The notes beneath the pieces were generated by a model. It was not told the origin of the DNA and ran no database searches. It was given only the letters and a program-made list of their open reading frames with translations. Shown here piece after piece: positions 56,302 through 64,000 of a DNA stretch of 64,000 nt (the stretch's first letter is position 1; every line of letters begins with the position of its first letter). Where the stretch lies: assembly GCF_900098925.1 (NCBI RefSeq), contig NZ_LT622357.1, positions 148,170 to 212,169 on the forward strand, read 5' to 3'. Origin of the DNA: Bacillus massiliglaciei (GTDB lineage Bacteria > Bacillota > Bacilli > Bacillales > DSM-1321). The position numbers were made by a program, and so were the translations under genes.

Positions 56302-58135
56302 TGCTTTCATCAACAATAGTTGGCATTCCAAATGCTTCAGGAGCCCGGATGCCTCCAAATTGATCAGGCATGAAAGCGCCCGGCATTCCCGGCATAGGTC
56401 CTGGCATCATTCTCGGCATACCCCCTTGCATTTGTCCCGGCATCATTCCCGGCATGCCCCCTTGCATTTGTCCCGGCATCATTCCCGGCATGCCTCCTTG
56501 CATTTGTCCCGGCATCATTCCCGGCATGCCTCCTTGCATTTGTCCTGGCATCATTCCCGGCATGCCTCCTTGCATTTGTCCTGGCATCATTCCCGGCATG
56601 CTCCCCTGCATATGTCCGTGTCCCATACCAGGCATGTTTCCCTGCATATGGTGTCCGTGTCCCATATCCGGCATGTTTCCCTGCATATGATGTCCGTGTC
56701 CCATATCCGGCATATTCCCCTGCATATGATGTCCGTGTCCCATATCCGGCATGTTTCCCTGCATATGGTGTCCGTGTCCCATATCCGGCATGTTTCCCTG
56801 CATATGGTGTCCGTGTCCCATATCCGGCATGTTTCCCTGCATGAATGGACCGCTCATTGAATCAGAGTTCATGCCATGCTGCATGCCCATTACATGATGG
56901 TGTTCTGTTTTTTCATGGCCGCCAAAGTCCGTTCCTCCTGAATGCGGAAAAGCCCCAGGAGCAAAATTCTGCTGTTTTATAATAAAGGCCTGCTCATGAT
57001 GATGGTGAGAAGGATGACTTCCATGTGCCGGCTTTCCTTCCGTCATTGGTGCGCCCGGCATAAATTGGCCTTTTACTTCTGGTCCGTAAGTACCGACAAT
57101 CGGACTTCCGCATCCGCAATCTTCTTCCTGCTGGAAAGAAGGCTGGACATATGAATGGGGCTGCTGAAAATGCCCCGGCATTTGATAAGAAGAGGACTCT
57201 TCCATATATTCATATGTCTGTTGGTTAAACATCCCTCCTGCAGATTGCTGTGTCGGGCTTTGGTATGGATGTTGGCCGGGAACGGGCATTTGATACGGAT
57301 GCATCGGCATGGTTGGAAAACCGCCTGCTGCTCCCTGGGCATGAGCGGACGGAAACATATCGGAAGAAGATTCATTCCAGCAGTCTGCGCTTTCCTCTGT
57401 CCCCTGCCACTGCATCCCCGCGACATTGCCCATCATTGGGGGACTAAACATTCCCTGTACCTGAGGCTGCGGCATTGGAGCAGACGGAAAACTGCCATGT
57501 GCCGGTCCCGCACATGCCCATGGCGGCGGAGGACATTTAAATCCAGAGCCTGGCATAATTGGGGTAACCGGTATACAATCTGGTTCTTGCGAAATTGGCA
57601 TTGGCAGCGGCACTGGCTTCGCAGCCGGCGGCTGCTGGACAGCTTCTGCTTTAGGCGGTTCTGGAATTTTAGGCTGTTCCTTCGGTGTTTGCGCAACAGA
57701 CATATTCGCCATATTTACCATATAATAATTGTTAATATCCACTTCAGGAAGAACCGGCTTTGGCACTTCTTTAACAATCGGCTTTTCCTTGATTACGACC
57801 TTTTCTTTGGGCTGCTGTATAGGCATTTCTTTTGCGATTGGGTATGGCTGAGCGGCAGGCTTTTGCTGAGGCGGCGGTGCCATTGGCACTTCCTTTGCCA
57901 TCGGCTGCTGCTGCGGCTGTACCGGATGTTCTTTCGCGCTGTAATGGACCTGAGGCTGGCCAGTCTGTTTTTTTACAGTACCTGACGTTCCAGGTATCTT
58001 AATTTTCATACCAGGCATCATCATATCTGGATTGCTTAATTGCGAATTTATTTTCTTGAGCTCTTCAAAACTGACGCCATACTTTTTTGAGAGCTTCCAA
58101 AGTGTATCGCCTTTTTGGACTATATGAATTTTCAC
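56291..58135 (-). CDS. safA: Spore morphogenetic protein SafA with expanded Met/His repeats
   Basis: A 614-aa protein, longer than the 387-aa B. subtilis SafA. The start is GTG at 58135, with GGAGGGG eight bases upstream; it begins [21 protein letters not shown] LysM domain (about 1-48) binds peptidoglycan and brings SafA to the cortex-coat interface, with the SpoVID partner. The rest is proline, glutamine and methionine rich, low complexity. Residues about 434-570 form a tandem repeat region listed separately. The acidic and cysteine motif [18 protein letters not shown] (about 345-362) may be a SpoVID- or coat-contact site. No signal peptide. Repeats are read in only one intact frame as protein. 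Confidence 0.93.
   Translation of the reverse strand: MKIHIVQKGDTLWKLSKKYGVSFEELKKINSQLSNPDMMMPGMKIKIPGTSGTVKKQTGQPQVHYSAKEHPVQPQQQPMAKEVPMAPPPQQKPAAQPYPIAKEMPIQQPKEKVVIKEKPIVKEVPKPVLPEVDINNYYMVNMANMSVAQTPKEQPKIPEPPKAEAVQQPPAAKPVPLPMPISQEPDCIPVTPIMPGSGFKCPPPPWACAGPAHGSFPSAPMPQPQVQGMFSPPMMGNVAGMQWQGTEESADCWNESSSDMFPSAHAQGAAGGFPTMPMHPYQMPVPGQHPYQSPTQQSAGGMFNQQTYEYMEESSSYQMPGHFQQPHSYVQPSFQQEEDCGCGSPIVGTYGPEVKGQFMPGAPMTEGKPAHGSHPSHHHHEQAFIIKQQNFAPGAFPHSGGTDFGGHEKTEHHHVMGMQHGMNSDSMSGPFMQGNMPDMGHGHHMQGNMPDMGHGHHMQGNMPDMGHGHHMQGNMPDMGHGHHMQGNMPDMGHGHHMQGNMPGMGHGHMQGSMPGMMPGQMQGGMPGMMPGQMQGGMPGMMPGQMQGGMPGMMPGQMQGGMPGMMPGQMQGGMPRMMPGPMPGMPGAFMPDQFGGIRAPEAFGMPTIVDESNDY
56426..56836 (-). repeat. In-frame tandem repeats in safA
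   Basis: On the minus strand five copies of a 39-bp unit ([13 protein letters not shown]) are followed by six copies of a related 36-bp unit: [24 protein letters not shown] and four of [12 protein letters not shown]. The region is 411 bp. Copies are nearly identical in DNA, with only a few silent changes, so recent expansion by slippage or recombination is likely. It should vary in length between strains. Confidence 0.92.
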
Positions 58136-58166
58136 GCTGCTAACCCCTCCTGTGCATATGTCCATA

Positions 58167-58175
58167 TATACTATG
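58167..58175 (-). promoter_or_regulatory. Candidate sporulation sigma -10 element upstream of safA
   Basis: CATAGTATA at 58175-58167 on the minus strand matches the CATANNNTA -10 of SigK and is close to the CATACANT -10 of SigE. A matching -35 is not obvious. B. subtilis safA is transcribed in the mother cell by SigE. Confidence 0.35.
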
Positions 58176-58417
58176 AAGTCTTAGGTAAATTGCCAATCTT
58201 TTTTACATGAAAACTTATGCACAACCAAGTGATTTTATGATTCAGGGTCCGGATACACATTGAAAAAAACCCATCCTCCTTCAGCCTCCTGCTATAAAAA
58301 GACCGTGGTGCACATATAAAACAACAGGGGTATAAAAGAAGCCGTCAGGGCGAGTGCCCATGAACATTCTTCCTATGGTAAACTGGTAGTACTATCAGGC
58401 TGAGGAGAGAAAGCATA

Positions 58418-58951
58418 ATGTCAGGAAAGAAATTATTAGGCGAAGAACGGCGATGGAAGATTCTGCAGCTTCTGAAGGAATCGAATCAACCGATTACAGG
58501 AAACGAACTTTCAAAAACCGTCCATGTCAGCCGGCAGGTGATTGTCGGGGATATTACGCAGCTGAAAAAAAAGAACGCACCGATTATCGCAACGAGCCAA
58601 GGATATCTCTATCTCCAGACCGGAGAACCAGGCCGTGCTGCTGAGCGAATCGTTTCTTGCGGGCATGGGCCGGACCGGACTGAGGAAGAGCTGTTTTTGC
58701 TCGTTGATCTCGGCGTATCTGTTCAGGATGTTCGAATTGAGCATTCTGTATATGGGACTTTAACCGCTTCGATCATGGTCAGCAGCCGGATGGAAGCTGA
58801 GCAGTTCCTTCAACAGGTCAAAAGAACGAAGGCACGCTATTTATCAGAATTAACAGAGGGTGTTCACTTTCATATGCTGTCTGCCCATTCGGAAAAACTG
58901 CTTGATCAAGCAGAAGAAGCCCTTCGTGATCGCGGTTTCCTAATCGAGTAA
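58418..58951 (+). CDS. niaR: NAD biosynthesis repressor NiaR (YrxA)
   Basis: A 177-aa transcription factor. An N-terminal winged helix (about 8-60, LGEERRWKILQLLKESNQPITGNEL with the recognition helix SKTVHVSRQVIVGDI) binds DNA, and the C-terminal 3H domain (about 75-177) carries three conserved histidines that bind metal and nicotinic acid as co-repressor. In B. subtilis it represses nadB-nadA-nadC. ATG 58418 has GAGGAG about nine bases upstream. It is divergent from safA, in the standard Bacillus place. Confidence 0.92.
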   Translation: MSGKKLLGEERRWKILQLLKESNQPITGNELSKTVHVSRQVIVGDITQLKKKNAPIIATSQGYLYLQTGEPGRAAERIVSCGHGPDRTEEELFLLVDLGVSVQDVRIEHSVYGTLTASIMVSSRMEAEQFLQQVKRTKARYLSELTEGVHFHMLSAHSEKLLDQAEEALRDRGFLIE

Positions 58952-58955
58952 AAAA

Positions 58956-58985
58956 CTCCCCCTGCGGTGTATGCCATAGGGGGAG
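58956..58985 (+). terminator. niaR hairpin
   Basis: CTCCCCCT/AGGGGGAG stem with a 14-nt loop right after niaR. The T run on the plus strand is weak (CCGTTTATC), so its efficiency is uncertain. Confidence 0.5.
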
Positions 58986-59011
58986 CCGTTTATCATCGAC
59001 TTCTTCATCAT

Positions 59012-59038
59012 AAAAAAGACAGCAGACTGACTGCTGTC
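59012..59038 (-). terminator. pheA terminator
   Basis: The minus strand pairs GACAGCAG with CTGCTGTC around a 5-nt loop, then T6, 20 bp after the pheA stop. Confidence 0.88.
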
Positions 59039-59058
59039 TCAAACTGCACTGCTTTTCA

Positions 59059-59931
59059 TTAAGGTCGCAGCACACCGTTTTCCACTTTGAAGGTCGGATA
59101 GCTTCCAAGGATAGAAACCTTACAGCCAAGGGCCTCCAGTTCTGAAATGGCGCCGGGAATCAGTACCTCATCCATGGACTGTGCGATATCTATAATAAAA
59201 AAGTAATTTCCCAGCCCTGTTTTCATCGGTCTCGATTCGATTTTAGTCAAATTCAGCTTTCTCCAGGAAAATGCCGAAAGCACTTGGTGAAGCGCTCCGG
59301 AATGATCAGCCGGAAGAAGAACCATCAGTGTCGTTTTGTCCCCTTCAGACACTGCCTCATATCCTTTGAACGACACATCTTGATTGGACACCACTACAAA
59401 TTTTGTATGATTATAATTATAGTCATGTATATTCCGTTTCAGGATCGTTAAACCATATTCCTTAGCGGCCAGTTCATTGGCAATCGCTGCTATCTTCTGA
59501 TCTGGATGCTCTTGGACATACTTGGCCGCAGCGGCCGTTGAAGTGACGGTTTCATACGGCGTCCCTTTTAATTCTTTATGTAGAAATTTCCGGCACTGAG
59601 CAATGGCATGCGAGTGTGAGTACACAAGTTCCGGTTTGAATTCCGCTTGGGCCTGATCAGGGTGAACCATATAATGCTGCTGGATCGGAATAATAATTTC
59701 CCCTTTAATGGGCAGCTGAACTTCATGGATCAGATAATCCACCGTGATATTTACAGAACCCTCTAAGGCATTTTCAATAGGAACGAGAGCATGATTCGCC
59801 TCTCCCGCCTGAACGGCATCGATGCAATCAGGAATAGTGTCCATCGGGATTCTTGTTCCTTCCGGGAAAAGCCGGGCTGCCGCTAAATCTGTAAAAGTAG
59901 CCTTGGGTCCTAGATAGGCAATTTTCGTCAC
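59059..59931 (-). CDS. pheA: Prephenate dehydratase
   Basis: A 290-aa monofunctional enzyme that makes phenylpyruvate for phenylalanine synthesis. The N-terminal motif GPKATFTDLAA, the catalytic region LVPIENALEGSVNITVDYL (about 50-68) and TRF-like block GLTILKRNIHDYNYNHTKFVVV (about 155-176) are seen; the C-terminal ACT domain (about 195-275, with ESRPMKTGLGNYFFIID) gives feedback control. The start is GTG at 59931 with AAAGGAG eight bases upstream. A terminator separates it from pheB, so it is not simply cotranscribed. Confidence 0.96.
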   Translation of the reverse strand: MTKIAYLGPKATFTDLAAARLFPEGTRIPMDTIPDCIDAVQAGEANHALVPIENALEGSVNITVDYLIHEVQLPIKGEIIIPIQQHYMVHPDQAQAEFKPELVYSHSHAIAQCRKFLHKELKGTPYETVTSTAAAAKYVQEHPDQKIAAIANELAAKEYGLTILKRNIHDYNYNHTKFVVVSNQDVSFKGYEAVSEGDKTTLMVLLPADHSGALHQVLSAFSWRKLNLTKIESRPMKTGLGNYFFIIDIAQSMDEVLIPGAISELEALGCKVSILGSYPTFKVENGVLRP

Positions 59932-60031
59932 AAAAAACTCTCCTTTATAAAGCCAAATATACTGTTGTTTATGTTATGATATTTTCTGATTTTTTACAAT
60001 AGTATATTATTCATCTAAACCCAAGTTTCCT

Positions 60032-60070
60032 AAAAAAAACAAAACCCGCACAGCTATTGTACGGGTTTTT
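60032..60070 (-). terminator. Terminator between pheB and pheA
   Basis: The stem pairs AAAACCCG with CGGGTTTT plus inner ACA/TGT; it is followed by T7 on the minus strand and T6 on the plus strand. Confidence 0.85.
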
Positions 60071-60074
60071 TGCA

Positions 60075-60524
60075 TTAGGCACCATTGCCGATAATTTCAA
60101 CCTTTTCGACAAACTCCAGGGCACGGAGCCGGGTCAGCAGATGATCAATGGATCTTGTCATTTCGCCTGTATTGAGCGAAAGGGTGACATTGGCCCGGCC
60201 CTGCATCGGGATGGTCTGATGAATCGTCAGGATGTTGCAGCCAGAAGAAGCAACGACTCTGAGCAGCTCGGACAGCGTCCCTGAGCGGTCTTCTAAATAA
60301 AAGAATAATGTAATCAGCTTTTCTTTCACCACTGTGTGAAACGGAAAAACAGTATCACGGTATTTATAAAAGGCGCTTCTGCTCAGGTCTACCTTCTGCA
60401 CGGCATCCCATACCGAATCCGCTTTGCCCCGTTCAATCATTTCCTTGGCGGCAAGCGTTTTCTGCATCGCCTCCGGAAGGACATCCTCCCGAACGAGGAA
60501 AAATTTTTTATCAGTCTTTTCCAA
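60075..60524 (-). CDS. pheB: ACT domain-containing protein PheB
   Basis: A 149-aa protein. The first 70 residues are helical and HTH-like ([43 protein letters not shown]), and a C-terminal ACT domain (about 72-147, [30 protein letters not shown]) is typical for amino acid-sensing regulators. PheB is named for its location; its function is not defined. The order obg-pheB-pheA matches B. subtilis. It lies 32 bp after obg. Confidence 0.94.
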   Translation of the reverse strand: MEKTDKKFFLVREDVLPEAMQKTLAAKEMIERGKADSVWDAVQKVDLSRSAFYKYRDTVFPFHTVVKEKLITLFFYLEDRSGTLSELLRVVASSGCNILTIHQTIPMQGRANVTLSLNTGEMTRSIDHLLTRLRALEFVEKVEIIGNGA

Positions 60525-60556
60525 CTCGATCCCCCCTGCTGGTGCCCTTTCATTCC

Positions 60557-61846
60557 TTAATCTACAAATTCAAATTCATATTCCAGGATGCGTACGATAT
60601 CTCCGTCCTCTGCTCCGCGCTTACGCAAAGCTTCATCCACGCCAAAGGAACGGAGCTGTCTCGCAAAACGGCGTACAGAATCTTCTCTTGTAAAATCGGT
60701 CATCTTGAACAGACGCTCGACCTTGAAGCCGCTGACAACAAAGCTGCCGTCCGGCTCACGTGTAATATCAAATTCCTCATCCTGTGATGCATGCTTGTAA
60801 AGCACACGGTGAACCCCTGTTTCCTCACTTTCATGGTTAAGCGGGAATTCAGGCGTCTCTTCAAGTTTATCTGCAACCGCAAAAAGAAGCTCACGGATTC
60901 CTTCACGGGTCACGGAAGAAATCGGGAAGATTGGATACTCTTCTGTCAGTTTCTCCTTGAATTGTTCCAGATTTTCCGATGAATCCGGCATATCCATCTT
61001 GCTTGCCACAATGATCTGCGGACGCTCCGTCAGCCGAAGATTGTATTCCTTCAGCTCTTTATTAATCGTCAAATAATCCTCATACGGATCCCTGCCTTCT
61101 AACCCGGACATATCGATCACATGAACAATTACTCGCGTTCTTTCGATATGGCGCAGGAATTGATGGCCGAGACCGACACCTTCCGAAGCTCCTTCGATCA
61201 GTCCTGGCAGATCGGCCATGACAAAACTCCGGTTATCTTCCGTTTCAACAACGCCCAGATTCGGAACAATTGTCGTAAAGTGATATTCCGCAATTTTTGG
61301 TTTAGCGGCGGAGACTACAGAAAGAAGAGTAGATTTCCCTACGCTCGGAAAACCGACCAAACCAACATCAGCCAGTACTTTCAATTCCATAATGATGCTG
61401 CGTTCCTGACCAGGTTCTCCATTCTCTGCAATTTCTGGAGCCGGGTTTGCAGGAGTTGCAAACCGGGAATTTCCGCGGCCGCCTCTTCCTCCCTTGGCAA
61501 CAACAGCACGCTGTCCATGCTCGACTAAATCAGCCAATACTTCCTGAGTATCTTCGTCCTTCACAACGGTGCCAGGCGGAACCTTAACGACCATGTCCTG
61601 AGCGTTTCTGCCATGCTGATTCTTGGACATCCCGTGTTCTCCCCGCGGTGCCTTGAAGTGGCGCTTATAACGGAAGTCCATCAATGTGCGAAGTCCTTCT
61701 TCCACTTCGAACACCACATTTGCGCCGTTTCCGCCGTCTCCGCCCGCAGGTCCTCCCTTAGGAACATATTTCTCACGGCGGTAAGCTACCATACCGTTTC
61801 CGCCGTCTCCACCTTTAACATATATTTTGACTTGATCGACAAACAT
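60557..61846 (-). CDS. obg: Obg-family GTPase ObgE/CgtA
   Basis: A 429-aa essential GTPase linked to ribosome assembly and stress, and required for sporulation initiation in B. subtilis. The glycine-rich OBG domain (about 1-158, with [27 protein letters not shown]), the G1 loop [12 protein letters not shown] near 163-174, [12 protein letters not shown] (G3), and SKMDMPD for NKxD (about 283) are all present. The C-terminal OCT domain (about 350-429) ends in an acidic tail. It is in the classic spo0B-obg order, 40 bp after spo0B. Confidence 0.97.
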   Translation of the reverse strand: MFVDQVKIYVKGGDGGNGMVAYRREKYVPKGGPAGGDGGNGANVVFEVEEGLRTLMDFRYKRHFKAPRGEHGMSKNQHGRNAQDMVVKVPPGTVVKDEDTQEVLADLVEHGQRAVVAKGGRGGRGNSRFATPANPAPEIAENGEPGQERSIIMELKVLADVGLVGFPSVGKSTLLSVVSAAKPKIAEYHFTTIVPNLGVVETEDNRSFVMADLPGLIEGASEGVGLGHQFLRHIERTRVIVHVIDMSGLEGRDPYEDYLTINKELKEYNLRLTERPQIIVASKMDMPDSSENLEQFKEKLTEEYPIFPISSVTREGIRELLFAVADKLEETPEFPLNHESEETGVHRVLYKHASQDEEFDITREPDGSFVVSGFKVERLFKMTDFTREDSVRRFARQLRSFGVDEALRKRGAEDGDIVRILEYEFEFVD

Positions 61847-61885
61847 ACTATCACTTCCTTGTTCTCTGTAGGTAAATCTTGCTGT

Positions 61886-62437
61886 TTACCTCTTAATCGT
61901 CTCTAGGTTTATATCCATTTGAAACGAAAGCTCATCCGGCCCGCATTCCAGCTGCCGAATCGCCCGCTGCTCTCTTGATGACTGTTTCAGGAAACGGATC
62001 ACCTGGTCCTTATCCTTTAGCTTGCCCTGCAAATGAAAGTCCCATCGGCCATTGCCTTCGTTTTTAAAAATGGATATGGTTAATACATTTTCTATATGGC
62101 AGTCCAGCTGCTCCGCCAGAATATTGAAATAGCCGCTTGTCCACGAAGCGATCATTTCATCCAGCTCCTTAGAGCCCTCAATCATGTCAACGACTTCATA
62201 ATCGCATTGGAAAGAGGATTGCTGCCAATTGGCCGTCAATAATAATTCCACAAACCGCGGCATCTCCAAATTGGAAAGCCGTGCTTCCTGCTGGGCTTCC
62301 ATGATGATTTCATCAATGATTCCCTTCACACGGTCCAGCTTGTTCAGCTCAAGATTCCCTTTGATAATCTGAATTTTATTCAGCCAGTCATGACGCGACT
62401 GGCGCAGCACATCTACCGTTGTCCACTTTTTCTCCAT
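61886..62437 (-). CDS. spo0B: Sporulation initiation phosphotransferase Spo0B
   Basis: A 183-aa phosphotransferase of the sporulation phosphorelay that passes phosphate from Spo0F to Spo0A. The phosphorylated histidine is His16 in the motif SRHDWLNKIQIIKGNL, within a helical-hairpin dimerisation domain (about 1-60); the C-terminal domain is the degenerate ATPase-like fold without nucleotide motifs. Although short and divergent, its place between rpmA and obg supports it. Confidence 0.93.
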   Translation of the reverse strand: MEKKWTTVDVLRQSRHDWLNKIQIIKGNLELNKLDRVKGIIDEIIMEAQQEARLSNLEMPRFVELLLTANWQQSSFQCDYEVVDMIEGSKELDEMIASWTSGYFNILAEQLDCHIENVLTISIFKNEGNGRWDFHLQGKLKDKDQVIRFLKQSSREQRAIRQLECGPDELSFQMDINLETIKR

Positions 62438-62693
62438 ATTTTCAGCACCTACAATTAAAATAAATCAGCTCTCACTAAAGCCACTTTTTGGTTGCTTCTA
62501 AGTATATCAAAAAAAACATGCTTGATAAATGAATCCAAATTCATCTGTTTTTTATCCTGGATGCCGTCGTGCAAAGGGCACAAGCAGCCGTCCATCATGC
62601 CCTTTGAGCGGCGGCAGAGCTTTTTTAGGCCATAAGGCCTCTCAGATGAAGTCCGCCTCAAACTGACCGATCCTTTCATCCTATAAGAAGCAG

Positions 62694-62730
62694 GCAAAAA
62701 AACCGGCCCCAAAAATAAAGGACCGATTCC
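62694..62730 (-). terminator. Terminator after the L21-Prp-L27 operon
   Basis: The minus strand pairs AATCGGTCC with GGGCCGGTT (with three G-U pairs), followed by TTTTTG. It separates rpmA from spo0B. Confidence 0.8.
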
Positions 62731-62833
62731 CCCATGCACAATATATTGCAAACCTCTATACAACGTTGCGATATATTATGTTGATCTGGAAGGAATCAGC
62801 CCTTTTGAGCCAGTTTGTTTTCAAAGATGCTTA

Positions 62834-63136
<303 letters not shown>

Positions 63137-63469
63137 CTACTTATTAAGGATCACTTTCATGTATTTACCATAGTCCCGTTCAATGGTCTGCAGCGATACG
63201 AGCATTCCTTGGAGAAGCAGATCAACCTTTTCCGCCGATTCCTCGGAAATATCCGAGGGAATCGTGCATTGAAGATAGCCGCCGTCCCTGCCCTGCTCAA
63301 TCTCAGGCTCCACATCCGTTAAGGACATGATTGCATTGACAGCCCCGAAGGAAACCGCGGATGCGCCTGCACAGACAATATCTGAACCCTTTTTGGCAAA
63401 ATCGGCATGTCCGCTCATGGAAAACGAAGCGATTCGTCCCTGCGGAGCATTAATGTTTACTTTAATCAT
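63137..63469 (-). CDS. prp: Ribosomal-processing cysteine protease Prp (YsxB)
   Basis: A 110-aa cysteine protease that cuts the N-terminal extension of L27. The catalytic pair is His21 in SGHADFA and Cys33 in DIVCAGASAVSFG; both are intact. It is between rplU and rpmA, 11 bp after rplU, as in most Firmicutes. In Staphylococcus aureus Prp cleaves L27 after the same FFA-type sequence seen in the adjacent rpmA. Confidence 0.95.
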   Translation of the reverse strand: MIKVNINAPQGRIASFSMSGHADFAKKGSDIVCAGASAVSFGAVNAIMSLTDVEPEIEQGRDGGYLQCTIPSDISEESAEKVDLLLQGMLVSLQTIERDYGKYMKVILNK

Positions 63470-63480
63470 CTGAATCAGCC

Positions 63481-63789
63481 TTACGCGTTGATCGCGTCGA
63501 TTACAACTTTAGTGTATGGTTGACGATGACCTTGCTTTTTACGGTTGTTTTTCTTCGCTTTGTATTTGAAAACAGTGATTTTCTTTTGCTTTCCTTGTTT
63601 TTCGACAGTACCTGTTACAGTAGCGCCGTCAACTAGTGGAGCTCCGACTTTCACGTTTTCGCCGCCTACGAATAAAACTTTGTCAAATGTAACAGTTTCG
63701 CCTGCTTCAGCGTTCAATTTTTCAATGTAAACTGCTTCGCCAGCTGCTACTTTAATTTGTTTACCGCCAGTTTCAATAATTGCGTACAT
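63481..63789 (-). CDS. rplU: 50S ribosomal protein L21
   Basis: A 102-aa ribosomal protein. The sequence [25 protein letters not shown], the loop [36 protein letters not shown] (about 60-95) and the length are typical. GGAGGTG lies six to eight bases upstream of ATG 63789. It is the first gene of the rplU-prp-rpmA operon, preceded by the L21 leader. Confidence 0.97.
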   Translation of the reverse strand: MYAIIETGGKQIKVAAGEAVYIEKLNAEAGETVTFDKVLFVGGENVKVGAPLVDGATVTGTVEKQGKQKKITVFKYKAKKNNRKKQGHRQPYTKVVIDAINA

Positions 63790-63799
63790 ACTTGCACCT

Positions 63800-63912
63800 C
63801 CTTGAATGTCTCAGACTCGCCAGTCATAGGCGTTCTGCCATAGGCAAAAACTTACGACCTATGATGTGCGGTTGTAGCACGGGTGCTACAAACATAACAT
63901 TAAAAGTCTAAC
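63800..63912 (-). promoter_or_regulatory. L21 ribosomal protein leader
   Basis: The minus-strand leader contains the conserved Bacilli L21 leader stems: TTGTAGCACCCGTGCTACAA (a perfect hairpin), ATCATAGGTCGTAAG paired with the following CCTATGGC and ACGCCTATGACTGGCGAGTC stretches, and the GTCTGAGACATT stretch before the ribosome site. It is expected to regulate rplU in response to free L21. Confidence 0.75.
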
Positions 63913-63934
63913 ATGGGGATCCTCTGCCTGTCAA
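63905..63934 (-). promoter_or_regulatory. SigA promoter of rplU operon
   Basis: TTGACA at 63934-63929, 18-bp spacer, and TAGACT at 63910-63905 preceded by TGT (extended -10). Confidence 0.6.
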
Positions 63935-63951
63935 TATGTTTAACCAGTAAA

Positions 63952-63990
63952 AAATCCGCGGCCTCTCAGTGTCTCTGAATGCTGCCGCTT
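63952..63990 (-). terminator. Terminator upstream of the rplU operon
   Basis: The minus strand pairs GCGGC with GCCGC plus inner CAG/CTG-type pairing (CAGAGACACTG), then GGATTTTTTAC. It belongs to a gene outside the window; in B. subtilis spoIVFB sits there. Confidence 0.65.
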
Positions 63991-64000
63991 ATTTCTTCCT

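Noticed and set aside
56426-56836. CRISPR-like regular repeats
   Set aside because: The repeats are contiguous with no unique spacers, are in frame within safA, and no cas genes are present.
56360-56860. Long plus-strand frame (166 aa) of [10 protein letters not shown] repeats
   Set aside because: It is the antisense of the safA tandem repeats; periodic DNA keeps all frames open. No ribosome site and no plausible protein composition.
57155-57985. Plus-strand frame of 276 aa opposite safA
   Set aside because: Low-complexity antisense of the proline/glutamine-rich region; arginine, histidine and tryptophan-rich product without ribosome site.
62455-62763. Minus-strand 102-aa frame between rpmA and spo0B
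   Set aside because: It covers the rpmA terminator, has no ribosome site, and its sequence resembles no protein.

Overview
The window looks like a chromosomal segment of an endospore-forming Bacillaceae species (Bacillus or a close relative). Two long blocks follow the Bacillus subtilis gene order rplU-prp-rpmA-spo0B-obg-pheB-pheA-niaR-safA-coxA-bofC-ruvA-ruvB-queA-tgt-yajC-yrzE-yrbG-spoVB-comN-secDF-recJ-apt-relA-dtd-yrvJ-hisS-aspS-6S RNA-tcdA. Sporulation genes (spo0B, spoVB, bofC, safA, a YhcN/YlaJ lipoprotein, a CotS-like protein), Bacillus-type ribosome binding sites and a T-box leader agree with this. Most genes are on the minus strand.

Layout from left to right. (1) 1-1900: a group IIC intron with a reverse transcriptase, sitting directly downstream of a perfect terminator hairpin. 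(2) 1.9-12.5 kb: a minus-strand tellurium-resistance-type (Ter) stress cluster, yceG, telA, three terD, terC, then four genes of the Ter-linked nucleotide-like metabolite module (a C-C lyase of CitE type, a PRTase-TRSP protein, a StiP/PRTase-PELOTA protein and a HAD phosphatase). A good ECF sigma-type promoter precedes yceG. (3) 12.6-14.3 kb: an unknown 126-aa protein and an erythromycin esterase-like protein, divergent from the Ter cluster. (4) 14.4-19 kb: a complete branched-chain amino acid ABC transporter (livJHMGF) with a CodY-like box upstream. (5) 19.5-20.3 kb: tcdA. (6) 20.6-26.5 kb: an AT-rich cell-surface glycan island (galU, an alpha/beta-hydrolase-like protein, a 903-aa double glycosyltransferase, a coiled-coil protein) with a decayed IS200 transposase. 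(7) 26.7-37.3 kb: an M20 peptidase, 6S RNA, aspS-hisS with a T-box, a small YrzK-like gene, the SH3-amidase YrvJ, dtd and relA. (8) 37.7-43.4 kb: apt and recJ. recJ is split by a second, unrelated group II intron of 2787 bp that carries a reverse transcriptase with an HNH domain. (9) 43.5-64 kb: secDF, comN, spoVB, yrbG, yrzE, yajC, tgt, queA, ruvB, ruvA, bofC, coat genes, niaR, pheA, pheB, obg, spo0B and the L27-Prp-L21 ribosomal operon with its leader and promoter.

The most striking observation is the intron in recJ. Exact boundaries can be placed at 43124 and 40338. Removing the intron restores an uninterrupted 790-codon frame and rebuilds the catalytic GDYDADG motif, so splicing is needed for a working RecJ and for normal coupling to apt. 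The Ter cluster with its metabolite module is the best candidate for a poorly understood biochemical system. No CRISPR array, tRNA, rRNA or prophage was found.
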